Below, one piece after another: positions 26,276-34,326 of a stretch of DNA of 39,547 nt. The DNA comes from Negativibacillus sp. GTDB lineage: Bacteria; Bacillota; Clostridia; Oscillospirales; Ruminococcaceae. The position numbers were made by a program, and so were the translations under genes. The notes under the pieces were generated by a model. It saw only the letters and a list, made by a program, of their open reading frames with translations, had not been told where the DNA came from and ran no database searches. Numbering within the stretch: the first letter of the stretch is position 1; each line of letters begins with the position of its first letter. The DNA lies in assembly GCA_020024325.1 (NCBI GenBank), contig JAHHTY010000011.1, forward strand, positions 1 through 39,547, read 5' to 3'.

Positions 26276-26304
26276 AAAATACTCCATTTTAGTCTACTTG
26301 TCAA
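26276..26304 (-). promoter_or_regulatory. Sigma-A-type promoter of the sufC-sufB operon
   Basis: Minus strand: perfect -35 TTGACA (26299-26304), 17-nt spacer, -10 TATTTT (26276-26281; TATAAT in 4 of 6), 65 nt upstream of the ATG. A separate 8-bp inverted repeat (ATCGCTTT/AAAGCGAT, 26314-26334) lies just upstream of the -35 element and could bind an activator or repressor. Confidence 0.75.
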
Positions 26305-26334
26305 GTTCTCACAATCGCTTTCGTAAAAAGCGAT

Positions 26335-26645
26335 AAATAACCCTCTGTTTCCCCTTCTATTCTTTATACAATCATGAATTTATTCCGACATCTTCTGATA
26401 TTTTCTGTTAAAATTATCGGTAAAAAACAAAGCTCATACTTAAAGCAATTTTCTTATTATTTTTTACCGCTAACAAAGTATCTTTACGATAAGCTCTCTG
26501 CCTGATACTGATTGTTTTTTCAAAAAATGAGGTTCCATAACTTTTAAATACTTGTTCCTCTGTTTTAGATGATTTACTGTATATATTCAAAAAATATTCT
26601 CAAATCGTCTTTTCAAATATTTTTTCGCTGAATATTTTTAGCTAC
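26335..26645. other. AT-rich intergenic stretch without a supported gene
   Basis: About 310 bases between the divergent sufC and membrane-protein promoters. It is very AT-rich, with a loose inverted repeat (26589-26599 with 26630-26639). One 43-codon plus-strand frame (26374-26505) lacks a ribosome binding site. I see no RNA gene here. Confidence 0.5.
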
Positions 26646-26674
26646 TGGAAAATTTTACAAACATATGGTATACT
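26646..26674 (+). promoter_or_regulatory. Promoter of the unknown membrane protein
   Basis: -35 TGGAAA (26646-26651), 17-nt spacer, -10 TATACT (26669-26674), with the start codon 40 nt downstream. Confidence 0.7.
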
Positions 26675-26714
26675 GTAATTAAGCAAAAAAATTTATATCA
26701 AGGGAGGAAATCAT

Positions 26715-27365
26715 ATGTCCAAAACATATTACGGAAAAGATTGTGAAGGATACTCTTATGGGGGCGGAGAGAAAAATGAAAATATTTCTCAAAAAGCTGG
26801 GCTTTTGGGTAAATGGCTTTGGTTTCTATTCTGGCTTATCATCCCAAGCGCATTAGCAAGTGCTATGACCAACGAAAACATTGTTCAATTATTTCCAGCT
26901 TTATATTGGCCCGGTCAAATTTTAAACACTCTCTGTTCGGTTGCCTATGCTGTTATTCTTCTGAAAATATCTTCAGAAAACAAACACTACCTTACATCCG
27001 GAATCTGCTGCCTTATATCCGTCATATCCAGTACAATACTTGCCTTTATCAGTACACAAGCATGGACACTGATTATAAGTTTACCCGCTGCGGTTATTTC
27101 CTTGATTGGAGAATATCACGAGTATGTCGCTCATTCAGAGATTATATATGAAATTGATGAAGAGCAGTCAAAAAAATGGACTTCTCTCTGGAAATGGTTC
27201 ATCATCACATTCTGTGCTATGTTTGCCAGCATTATTGTCATTCTGCTTTCCCCTTTCTTGGGCTTGGCAGTTTTGCTGATTTCTTTAATTGGAGTCTTAG
27301 TTGTCAGCATTTTAAAGCTTGTCTACCTCTATCGCACAGCAAAATTATTCCGAGAGTATTTATAA
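26715..27365 (+). CDS. Unknown multi-pass membrane protein
   Basis: 216 aa. I do not recognise the family. After a hydrophilic Gly/Tyr-rich N-terminus (1-28) there are about six hydrophobic segments (near 30-50, 60-82, 88-110, 113-130, 158-180, 183-206), with an acidic loop EIIYEIDEEQSKK between the fourth and fifth. There are no visible catalytic or transporter motifs. The gene is solitary, has a clear promoter, a good GGGAGG site 7 nt before the ATG and its own terminator, so it is expressed on its own. An integral membrane role is the only supported statement. Confidence 0.8.
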   Translation: MSKTYYGKDCEGYSYGGGEKNENISQKAGLLGKWLWFLFWLIIPSALASAMTNENIVQLFPALYWPGQILNTLCSVAYAVILLKISSENKHYLTSGICCLISVISSTILAFISTQAWTLIISLPAAVISLIGEYHEYVAHSEIIYEIDEEQSKKWTSLWKWFIITFCAMFASIIVILLSPFLGLAVLLISLIGVLVVSILKLVYLYRTAKLFREYL

Positions 27366-27374
27366 TAAAACCAT

Positions 27375-27407
27375 AAGAAAGCGGACATTTAAAATGTCCG
27401 CTTTCTT
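27375..27407. terminator. Bidirectional terminator between membrane protein and ftsH
   Basis: Perfect 16-bp stem (27375-27390 with 27392-27407) with A/T-rich flanks. It begins 10 nt after the plus-strand stop codon and touches the last base of the ftsH stop codon on the minus strand. Confidence 0.9.
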
Positions 27408-29254
27408 TATTCTGTTACCTGCATTTTATTTTCCTGCTGATTTAAAATCCGCATAAATTCTTCACCTGTAATTGTTTCCTTTTCAAGAAGATATTCTGCG
27501 AGATTATGCAGCTGAGGAAGATTTTGGGATAAAATTTGTTTTGCCTTTTGATAACATTCTGCAATCAATTCACAGACCTCATCATCAATTTTCGCAGCAG
27601 TTTGTTCCGAGCAAGCAAGCGATGCATCGCCGCCCAGATACTGGTTATTTACTGTTTCAAGAGCCATCATTCCAAAATTATCACTCATACCCAATCTTGT
27701 AATCATTGCTCTTGCAAGCTTGGTTGCCTGTTCAATATCATTTGATGCACCGGATGTAATTGAACCAAAAATCAACTCTTCAGCTGCTCTGCCTCCGGTA
27801 TAGGTAGTAATTTTATCCAAAGCTTCCTCTTTGCTCATCAACAAAGTTTCTTCTTCTGCCACCTGCATGGTATAACCCAACGCACCGGAGGAGCGAGGAA
27901 TAATCGTGATTTTATGAACTGGGGCAGAATGTTTTTGCATTGCTGCCACCAAGGCATGTCCTATCTCATGATATGCAACAATCTTTTTCTCCTTTTGAGA
28001 AACCACTGCACCTTTGCGTTGATAACCTGCAATAACGGTTTCTACTGCTTCTTCCAAATCTTCCTGCTCTACACTGGCACGATTATTTCTCACTGCACGC
28101 AATGCTGCTTCATTGACAATGTTTGCAAGCTCTGCTCCTGAAGCTCCTGCAGTTGCTCTTGCAATCGTAGAATAATCAATGTTATCTGCCATCTTTTTAT
28201 CTTTGGAATGTACCTGAAGGATTGCTTCTCTTCCTGCCAAATCCGGCAGTTCAACCGGTATTCTGCGGTCAAATCTTCCCGGACGCAACAATGCTTGATC
28301 CAATGTTTCCGGTCGGTTGGTTGCTGCCAGGATAACAACACCTTTCTTTCCGTCAAAACCGTCCATTTCGGTCAGCAGCTGATTTAAAGTCTGTTCCCTT
28401 TCGTCGTTTCCCCCGATGCCTCCGCCATCACGTTTTTTACCGATAGTATCAATTTCATCTATAAACACGATACAAGGGGCTTTTTCCTGTGCCTGATGGA
28501 ATAAATCTCTTACCCTTGCAGCTCCCGCACCCACAAACATTTCTACAAATTCCGAACCGGAAATGGAAAAGAAGGGCACATTTGCCTCGCCCGCTACTGC
28601 CTTTGCCAACAATGTTTTACCGGTTCCCGGAGGGCCTACCAGCAAAGCACCTTTGGGCATCTGAGCCCCGATTGCTTCATATTTTTTAGGATTATGAAGA
28701 AAATCTACAATTTCATTTAAAGCTTCTTTGGCTTCATCCTCGCCTGCTACATCGGCAAATGTTTTGCCCGTTTGTGCCTCCACATACACTTTTGCATTAC
28801 TTTTGCCAAAGGTCATTGCATTGGAACCGCCCATGCGTTTTTCCAGATTTTTGGATAAAATTCTGCCGACCAGCATAAAAATTAAAATCGGTCCGCCAAC
28901 GCTAATCAATATATACAATAAAGGCGACATTTCTTCCTGAATCTCTTTACCGTAAATAACATTAGCCGCTTGCAGCTTATCCACTAAATTGGGATCACCC
29001 ATATTTCCGGTGATATAGATACTGTGATCCTCTTTATCTTTCACAAGGTACTCTATTTTTTGGTCAAGTACCTCTACCTGTTCGATTTTATTTGCAGTCA
29101 AATCGTTCATAAATTTGCTATAATCAACCTCTATCTCTGCACGACGAAACAGTGTAGGAAATAAAAAGGTATTTAATAGCATAAATATCAACAACGCTAC
29201 TACATAATAATATACCAACGGTTTTTTTACTTTTGGGTTTTTTACCTCATTCAT
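27407..29254 (-). CDS. ftsH: ATP-dependent zinc metalloprotease FtsH
   Basis: 615-aa membrane-bound AAA+ protease that degrades misfolded membrane proteins and selected regulators. Two membrane helices (about 13-33 and 112-132) flank an extracytoplasmic domain. The AAA module has Walker A GPPGTGKT (207-214), Walker B FIDEID (264-269) and pore-loop residues near MFVGAG. The protease site is HEIGH (429-433). The frame is open to 29296; I use the ATG at 29254 with AAGGAAGGGG upstream. The usual Firmicutes neighbours tilS and hpt are absent here, so the gene stands alone behind its own promoter. Confidence 0.96.
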   Translation of the reverse strand: MNEVKNPKVKKPLVYYYVVALLIFMLLNTFLFPTLFRRAEIEVDYSKFMNDLTANKIEQVEVLDQKIEYLVKDKEDHSIYITGNMGDPNLVDKLQAANVIYGKEIQEEMSPLLYILISVGGPILIFMLVGRILSKNLEKRMGGSNAMTFGKSNAKVYVEAQTGKTFADVAGEDEAKEALNEIVDFLHNPKKYEAIGAQMPKGALLVGPPGTGKTLLAKAVAGEANVPFFSISGSEFVEMFVGAGAARVRDLFHQAQEKAPCIVFIDEIDTIGKKRDGGGIGGNDEREQTLNQLLTEMDGFDGKKGVVILAATNRPETLDQALLRPGRFDRRIPVELPDLAGREAILQVHSKDKKMADNIDYSTIARATAGASGAELANIVNEAALRAVRNNRASVEQEDLEEAVETVIAGYQRKGAVVSQKEKKIVAYHEIGHALVAAMQKHSAPVHKITIIPRSSGALGYTMQVAEEETLLMSKEEALDKITTYTGGRAAEELIFGSITSGASNDIEQATKLARAMITRLGMSDNFGMMALETVNNQYLGGDASLACSEQTAAKIDDEVCELIAECYQKAKQILSQNLPQLHNLAEYLLEKETITGEEFMRILNQQENKMQVTE

Positions 29255-29345
29255 ACTATTCCACCCCTTCCTTTTATCAAGCCCATCATATTGCAAATTT
29301 TTTCAAAAATCAACCATTCTATTCTATTCTTTACAAAAAATTTTG

Positions 29346-29375
29346 ATTGTACATATTTTATATCATTCCCGTCAA
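29346..29375 (-). promoter_or_regulatory. Promoter of ftsH
   Basis: Minus strand: -35 TTGACG (29370-29375), 18-nt spacer, -10 TACAAT (29346-29351), about 90 nt upstream of the ATG. Confidence 0.7.
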
Positions 29376-29397
29376 AAGTAAAATCATTCGATAGCAC

Positions 29398-29432
29398 AAA
29401 AAATCCCGGGAGTGATGCTCTCGGGATTTTTT
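29398..29432 (-). terminator. Terminator of the Cys-rich mini-protein gene
   Basis: 11-bp stem (29398-29408 with 29422-29432), extendable inwards by GAG/CTC, ending in a run of six T on the minus strand, 17 nt after the stop codon. Confidence 0.85.
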
Positions 29433-29449
29433 GCCTGTTTTCTCAAGAA

Positions 29450-29647
29450 CTAGTCGCAGCAGCAGCAATTATTGTTGCAGCCACAGTTATTATTGCAGCC
29501 ATTGTTGTTGCAGTTGCAGCCATTATTGCAGCCACAGCCCCAACCACCGCAATTGTTGCTTCCGCTGCAATTAAAACTACATCCACCGCCGCAGAAAATG
29601 AGAATCAGAAGAATGATAATCCACCAGCAGTTGTTGTTACCGTACAT
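29450..29647 (-). CDS. Cys/Asn/Gly-rich mini-protein, spore-coat-like
   Basis: 65 aa. An amphipathic-to-hydrophobic N-terminal segment (WWIIILLILIF, 8-18) is followed by a tail almost wholly of Gly, Asn and Cys: 16 cysteines in all, ending in four in a row. Proteins of this look are annotated in Clostridia as high-cysteine chorion-like proteins; function is unproven. The tail could bind metal or cross-link through disulfides. AGGAGG lies 9 nt before the ATG. A sigma-K-like promoter sits directly upstream and a terminator directly downstream, which supports a real, single-gene unit and suggests expression in the mother cell late in sporulation. Confidence 0.85.
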   Translation of the reverse strand: MYGNNNCWWIIILLILIFCGGGCSFNCSGSNNCGGWGCGCNNGCNCNNNGCNNNCGCNNNCCCCD

Positions 29648-29680
29648 AAATAAGTACCTCCTAAATCATTGATTTCAGAC

Positions 29681-29709
29681 TATACTATGAAAAACGGAGA
29701 AAAACGGTT
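29681..29709 (-). promoter_or_regulatory. Sigma-K-like sporulation promoter
   Basis: Minus strand: AACC (29706-29709), 16-nt spacer, CATAGTATA (29681-29689), matching the Bacillus sigma-K pattern mACm-16/17-CATAnnnTA. The start codon is 33 nt downstream. No sigma-A -35 hexamer is present at a suitable distance. The -10 also fits sigma-E, but its -35 does not. Confidence 0.6.
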
Positions 29710-29731
29710 CCTAAAACCAAGGGATAATTTT

Positions 29732-29785
29732 CAGAATATTTTAAGCTGAGATTGGAATAAAATCTTTGCTCATTCCAATATTCTG
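29732..29785. repeat. Nested inverted repeats upstream of clpC
   Basis: ATTGGAAT (29751-29758) pairs perfectly with ATTCCAAT (29772-29779). An outer pair, CAGAATATT (29732-29740) with AATATTCTG (29777-29785), makes an alternative 14-bp stem with GGAAT/ATTCC and a 13-nt bulge. It lies between the divergent Cys-rich and clpC promoters and before the clpC -10 element, so it is more likely a DNA operator than a leader RNA. Confidence 0.45.
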
Positions 29786-29873
29786 CTATGTCGGGAGAAA
29801 GCTCATGATTTTTTATTTTTTCATTCCCGCTATCCTGTTTTTAGAATTTTGTTTTTCCGCTGTTCATTAACAG

Positions 29874-29902
29874 TATAATCACACCCGCAAAAAAGTGTGA
29901 TT
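29874..29902 (+). promoter_or_regulatory. clpC -10 element with overlapping inverted repeat
   Basis: A perfect TATAAT (29874-29879) lacks a good -35 hexamer (TTGTTT at 19 nt is the best). The inverted repeat AATCACAC (29877-29884) / GTGTGATT (29895-29902) overlaps the -10 and the expected start point. This is the geometry of a repressor site. It does not resemble the CtsR heptad repeat or CIRCE. Confidence 0.5.
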
Positions 29903-29937
29903 CCTTTTCAGAAAAATTACGAGAGGACGGTGGTATC

Positions 29938-32445
29938 ATGTTTCGATTTCGGGGATTTACCCTTCGTGCCAATGATGCTGTCAATCTTGCTGTATCCCAG
30001 GCTTGTTTATTGGGACACACCTACATCGGAAGCGAACATCTTTTACTTGGATTATTGCTGGAGGGAGGAAATTCTGCCTCTGCCGCTTTGACACAAAGAG
30101 GCATCACCTCGGAAGCACTGCTAGAACTTCTTGTAAAAACAGTCGGGCGTGGAATTCAATCAAAACTTTCTCCAACGGATATGACCCCTCGCTGCCGCAG
30201 AATTTTGGAGCAAAGTATTTTAGAAAGCCGAAAAAATAAAGAAGACTTAGTCGGAACCGAAGACATTCTTTTTTCTATTCTAAAAGAAAAAGATTGCTAC
30301 GCAGTTCGCTTTATCATTCAGCTGGGCAGCGATCCCATTGTACTGTTTCGCGATTTAAACGAGAGTATGAAATTTTCCGGAGGTGTTTGCTCCAAAAACG
30401 AACAACGTCAGGGTTCTTCAAAAGGGGAGGTGCCGCGCACCATTCTTCTGGAAAAATTCGGACGGGATTTAACCGAAAAAGCGAAAAACAAACAGTTAGA
30501 CCCTGTTATCGGACGAGAAAAAGAAATTGAACGTGTGATACGCATCCTTTCCAGACGAAGCAAAAATAATCCTTGTTTGATTGGTGAGGCAGGTGTAGGA
30601 AAAACCGCAATTGCAGAAGGTATTGCCCAGTGTATTGCAGAAGGTAAAGTTCCCCAAACACTGCGTTCCAAGCGTTTGATTGCTTTAGATTTAGTGTCGA
30701 TGGTTGCCGGCACAAAATATCGTGGTGAATTTGAAGAACGGGTAAAAAATCTGATGGATGAGGCTGCAAATGCAAAAGATATCATTCTATTCATTGATGA
30801 AATCCACAACATTATCGGTGCAGGAGCTGCGGAAGGTTCTATTGATGCGGCAAATATCCTAAAACCTCAACTGTCCAGAGGAGAAATACAGCTGATTGGT
30901 GCGACCACCATTGCAGAATATCGAAAATATATCGAAAAGGACAGTGCTCTGGAAAGAAGATTTCAAAGTGTATTGGTGGAGGAACCATCTGAAGAAGATA
31001 CAATCCGAATTTTGCATGGAATCTTACCCGGATATGAGCAGCACCACAATGTTGCCATCTGTGAAGAAGCCGTTGAAGCTGCTGTACGGCTTTCCAGAAG
31101 ATATTTAAACGAACGTTTTTTACCGGACAAAGCCATTGATTTAATGGATGAAGCCGCTGCTAAAGTTTCTCAACAAGATTTTTCCAAACCGGATACAGAA
31201 TATCAGAGGTTAGATGAAGCATTTCGAGAACTGCACGAACAAAAAGAAGCCGCGATTCTCCGCCAAGAATTTGAACAGGCTGCCCTGCTGCGTGACCGTG
31301 AGGCACAAGCCTTAGAACATTTAACCCTGTTTGCCGAACGAAAAAGGACGGAAGAAAGTAGCAGCAAACCAACGGTGACTGCACAGGATGTCGCACAGAT
31401 TATTTCAGAAAGTACCGGTATAGAAGTGTCCTCCCTGATGTCCCGCATGCTTCCTCAGTCAGAACAGACCTGCCGTCTTCTGCATTTGGAATCGGCTCTT
31501 TCTAAACGAGTGATTGGGCAGGAGGATGCTGTTAAGGCAGTTTCTCAGGCAATTCGCCGCTCCCGTGTCGGTTTAAACGATCCCCACCGTCCCTGTGCTT
31601 CCTTTTTGTTTTTAGGTCCCACCGGTGTTGGTAAAACAGAACTTTGCAAGGCACTTGCCGAGGAACTGTTCGGTTCAGAAGAATGTATGATTCGTTTGGA
31701 TATGTCCGAATATATGGAAAAACATTCTGTTTCACGCATGATTGGCTCCCCTCCCGGTTATATAGGTTTTGAAGAAGGCGGACAATTAACCGATCAAATT
31801 CGACGCAAACCCTATTCGGTTGTTTTGCTGGACGAAGTGGAAAAGGCACATCCTGATGTGCTCAATCTATTGCTTCAAGTGCTGGAAGACGGTTATCTGA
31901 AAGATTCTCAAGGGAGAAAAGCTTCTTTTCAAAACAGTGTTATTATTATGACCTCAAATCTTGGCGCACGCTACTTCTTCCAGCAAAATATTTTAGGATT
32001 TGAATGGGAGGAAGACGAAGAAAAATCTCAGACCGATATCAATCCTAAAATCCATTCTCAAGTTAATGAAGAACTTCGCCGCCACTTTTCCCCGGAATTT
32101 TTAAATCGTATCGATGAAACAGTTCTCTTCCACCGACTTGGAGAAAAACAGTTGGATCAAATCTGTCGAAATTTGCTCGCGCAACTTTCCGAACGTATTT
32201 CCGCTTTAAATTTGCAGCTGGAGTGTACCCCCGATGCACGAAAAAAACTTTGTGCTAAAGGCAGCAGCCCTAAATATGGTGCTAGACCACTACGGCGTGT
32301 AGTGCAAAAACTGATTGAAAACCCTGCCGCCGATATGATTTTAAATGGTGAACTTTACCCGGACAGTATACTGATTTGCGATGTTTGTGACGATGAACTC
32401 ACTCTTTCCTGTTCACACCAAAAATCTGCTTGTCAAAACAGTTAA
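29938..32445 (+). CDS. clpC: ClpC-type AAA+ unfoldase
   Basis: 835-aa class I Clp/Hsp100 ATPase that unfolds proteins for ClpP. Order: N-domain with two repeats (about 5-145), first AAA module with Walker A GEAGVGKT (216-223) and FIDEIHNI, middle coiled coil with a UVR-like segment (about 410-465), second AAA module with GPTGVGKT (560-567) and LLDEVEKAH, and C-terminal D2 small domain. LGF (686-688) fits the ClpP-docking tripeptide. The usual Gram-positive partners ctsR, mcsA and mcsB are absent upstream, so clpC is a single-gene unit. The ATG follows a GAGGACGGTGG site. Confidence 0.95.
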   Translation: MFRFRGFTLRANDAVNLAVSQACLLGHTYIGSEHLLLGLLLEGGNSASAALTQRGITSEALLELLVKTVGRGIQSKLSPTDMTPRCRRILEQSILESRKNKEDLVGTEDILFSILKEKDCYAVRFIIQLGSDPIVLFRDLNESMKFSGGVCSKNEQRQGSSKGEVPRTILLEKFGRDLTEKAKNKQLDPVIGREKEIERVIRILSRRSKNNPCLIGEAGVGKTAIAEGIAQCIAEGKVPQTLRSKRLIALDLVSMVAGTKYRGEFEERVKNLMDEAANAKDIILFIDEIHNIIGAGAAEGSIDAANILKPQLSRGEIQLIGATTIAEYRKYIEKDSALERRFQSVLVEEPSEEDTIRILHGILPGYEQHHNVAICEEAVEAAVRLSRRYLNERFLPDKAIDLMDEAAAKVSQQDFSKPDTEYQRLDEAFRELHEQKEAAILRQEFEQAALLRDREAQALEHLTLFAERKRTEESSSKPTVTAQDVAQIISESTGIEVSSLMSRMLPQSEQTCRLLHLESALSKRVIGQEDAVKAVSQAIRRSRVGLNDPHRPCASFLFLGPTGVGKTELCKALAEELFGSEECMIRLDMSEYMEKHSVSRMIGSPPGYIGFEEGGQLTDQIRRKPYSVVLLDEVEKAHPDVLNLLLQVLEDGYLKDSQGRKASFQNSVIIMTSNLGARYFFQQNILGFEWEEDEEKSQTDINPKIHSQVNEELRRHFSPEFLNRIDETVLFHRLGEKQLDQICRNLLAQLSERISALNLQLECTPDARKKLCAKGSSPKYGARPLRRVVQKLIENPAADMILNGELYPDSILICDVCDDELTLSCSHQKSACQNS

Positions 32446-32448
32446 AAG

Positions 32449-32484
32449 AAAAGGAACACCCTGTTTAATAGGGTGTTCCTTTTT
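32449..32484. terminator. Bidirectional terminator between clpC and mscS
   Basis: 14-bp perfect stem (32449-32462 with an arm from 32470 to about 32484), 7-nt loop, A-run on the left and T-run on the right. It starts 3 nt after the clpC stop and lies 20 nt beyond the mscS stop. Confidence 0.92.
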
Positions 32485-32504
32485 TATATGATACTGTACA
32501 CACT

Positions 32505-33542
32505 TTATTGACTGCTCTCTTCTGATGATGTTTGAGCATCCATATTTTGCCAGTCTGCAAGATTTACACTGTCCTCTTTTGGCTGAACAAAGATATCCTC
32601 TTTGCAAACAAAATCTGTGGGTTTTTGATAAGGAACAGTAACAATATGCGGATATGGAAAAGCAACTCCATTTTGGTCAAACATTTCCTTTACCGCTAAA
32701 CGAATTCCACGCTCTACTTCCCACTGTTTCATTGGTTTTACTTTGCAGATAATTCCAATATCCACACTGGATTCACTGAACTTGGTGATTCCCTGTACAA
32801 ACGGAAGTTCCTCAATAAGTTGTTCGTGTTCCTTTGCATACTGGTTAACCGCTCTTTCAATTAGTTCAATCACCCTTCGTGTATCTGCTTCGTAGGCTGT
32901 AGAAATAATCACTGCTGCTACTGCATTTCCTTTGTTGTAATTGACCACGCGGGTAATCGTTCCGTTTGGAATAATAATCTGGTCACCTTTCATGGAACGG
33001 ATATAGGTCACACGCATGGCAGTAGCTTCAACGGTTCCTTCCACATCGTCAATCTTAATATAGTCCCCTACCGAAAACTGATTTTCAAAAATCATAAACA
33101 TTCCGGATACAACATCCCTCACAAGGTTTTGTGCTCCAAAGCCAATTGCAAGGCTTCCGATCCCGGCAGTAACCAGCAGATTGTTCAGCGGTTTTCCCAT
33201 TCCTAAAACACTTAAAATAAACAGGAAAGCTAAAAAATATACAGCATACCGTGCTACACTTCTCAGCAGGGTCATCAGTGTTTTCATCCGTTTAGCAACC
33301 GGTGTATCATTTTGATATTTTTGATTCTTCATCACCTTTGCCGTTATTGCAGATACCATCTTTAACAACAGCTTTGCTCCTAAAACAATCATCAAAACCA
33401 AGCATATATTCCACAAGATATTTCCTCGGTTTTGTACGATTGTTTCAATCATATGATACAAGTTCTGCTTAAACTGTCCGCTGACAGAATCAACCTCTTG
33501 AGCAATGTTTTTCGATCCTATCTCGAGCAGAAATTTTGTCAT
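32505..33542 (-). CDS. MscS-family mechanosensitive channel
   Basis: 345-aa small-conductance mechanosensitive channel homologue that releases solutes on hypo-osmotic shock. Membrane helices lie near residues 40-64 and 88-112, and the pore helix TM3 is the glycine/alanine-rich stretch LLVTAGIGSLAIGFGAQNLV (about 124-143). The beta domain (GDYIKIDDVEGTVEATAMRVTYIR) and alpha-beta C-terminal domain follow; the last 45 residues are a polar extension. It is the last gene of the dnaD operon, 10 nt after the nucleotidyltransferase gene, with AAGGAG before the ATG. Confidence 0.92.
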   Translation of the reverse strand: MTKFLLEIGSKNIAQEVDSVSGQFKQNLYHMIETIVQNRGNILWNICLVLMIVLGAKLLLKMVSAITAKVMKNQKYQNDTPVAKRMKTLMTLLRSVARYAVYFLAFLFILSVLGMGKPLNNLLVTAGIGSLAIGFGAQNLVRDVVSGMFMIFENQFSVGDYIKIDDVEGTVEATAMRVTYIRSMKGDQIIIPNGTITRVVNYNKGNAVAAVIISTAYEADTRRVIELIERAVNQYAKEHEQLIEELPFVQGITKFSESSVDIGIICKVKPMKQWEVERGIRLAVKEMFDQNGVAFPYPHIVTVPYQKPTDFVCKEDIFVQPKEDSVNLADWQNMDAQTSSEESSQ

Positions 33543-33552
33543 AAACGCTCCT

Positions 33553-34317
33553 TTATACCTTCAAAATATCCAACATTCTGCTGTCAATTTCCCACATATT
33601 ATTGTCGTTATGTTGTTTTAAAAATAGTTGCAGCAGACGTTGAGTACACACAAGCATCGGCTGACGTTCAAATTCGTGAGGGTAGGTCGCACGCAGGCGG
33701 AACAAAAAATCACGATCCAATAAGCGATAATCCTTAAATTGATGCTGCTCTTTTTTTTCATAATAACATTCTAAGCTAACAAGCTTGTCTCTCACAAACC
33801 CCATTTTTGATATAACATATAAAAAGTTCCCCCGTTGTATCTCGAACAGAATACTGCGCAAAGCATAAACAATTTCAAACTCCCACTCGACCAAGGTATC
33901 TCGAAAAGCTTGTTTATCTATCTCCTCCAGCTGTGAGCTGTGCATCTGGTTTAACACCTTACCTGTTTTATCAGTAAGAATTTTCCACTGGGAAGAACGA
34001 ACCTGAAGTTCTTGTGTAGGCAATAAAACAACATCAAACTCTAATCCATTCTTTAAAAAAATATATAAAAACATCCCTCCCTCAATCTCTTTTTCCCGAA
34101 TATACAGTGCGTCTGTAAACAGTTTATTCAAACGTTTTCTTACCTGGGAAATTTGATCCGGCAAAAAGGTAGAAAAAATCAAATCAATATCGGAGTATTC
34201 ATCCGGAAAACGCTCTATGCCCGAGCCCACCTGAACAATCCCCTCAATCTCCGGATAGGTGGAAACCACAGTTGCCGCTTGAATCAAAAGCTTTGCCCTT
34301 TCCTTTTCAGTATACAT
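33553..34317 (-). CDS. Nucleotidyltransferase-fold protein
   Basis: 254 aa. The N-terminal domain has the polymerase-beta-type nucleotidyltransferase core: GSG (31-33), then SDIDL with D43 and D45, and a third metal ligand at D95 in LEFDVVLLP. All three acidic residues are present, so activity is likely. The C-terminal half is helical and resembles the substrate domain of aminoglycoside adenylyltransferase-like proteins. The substrate is unknown; antibiotic, nucleotide and protein AMPylation targets are all possible. The ATG at 34317 is preferred over a GTG at 34326. The dnaC stop lies just upstream, so the pair is probably translationally coupled. Confidence 0.8.
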   Translation of the reverse strand: MYTEKERAKLLIQAATVVSTYPEIEGIVQVGSGIERFPDEYSDIDLIFSTFLPDQISQVRKRLNKLFTDALYIREKEIEGGMFLYIFLKNGLEFDVVLLPTQELQVRSSQWKILTDKTGKVLNQMHSSQLEEIDKQAFRDTLVEWEFEIVYALRSILFEIQRGNFLYVISKMGFVRDKLVSLECYYEKKEQHQFKDYRLLDRDFLFRLRATYPHEFERQPMLVCTQRLLQLFLKQHNDNNMWEIDSRMLDILKV

Positions 34318-34326
34318 AAAACTCAC

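Noticed and set aside
26374..26505. A 43-codon plus-strand frame in the AT-rich gap before the membrane protein
   Set aside because: No ribosome binding site, no promoter at the right place and a composition expected from AT-rich DNA.
29450..29672. Plus-strand frames reading Ala/Thr/Ile-rich or Gln/Leu/Pro-rich repeats opposite the Cys-rich gene
   Set aside because: They arise from the repetitive antisense of Asn/Cys/Gly codons; the signals (sigma-K-like promoter, AGGAGG, terminator) are all on the minus strand.
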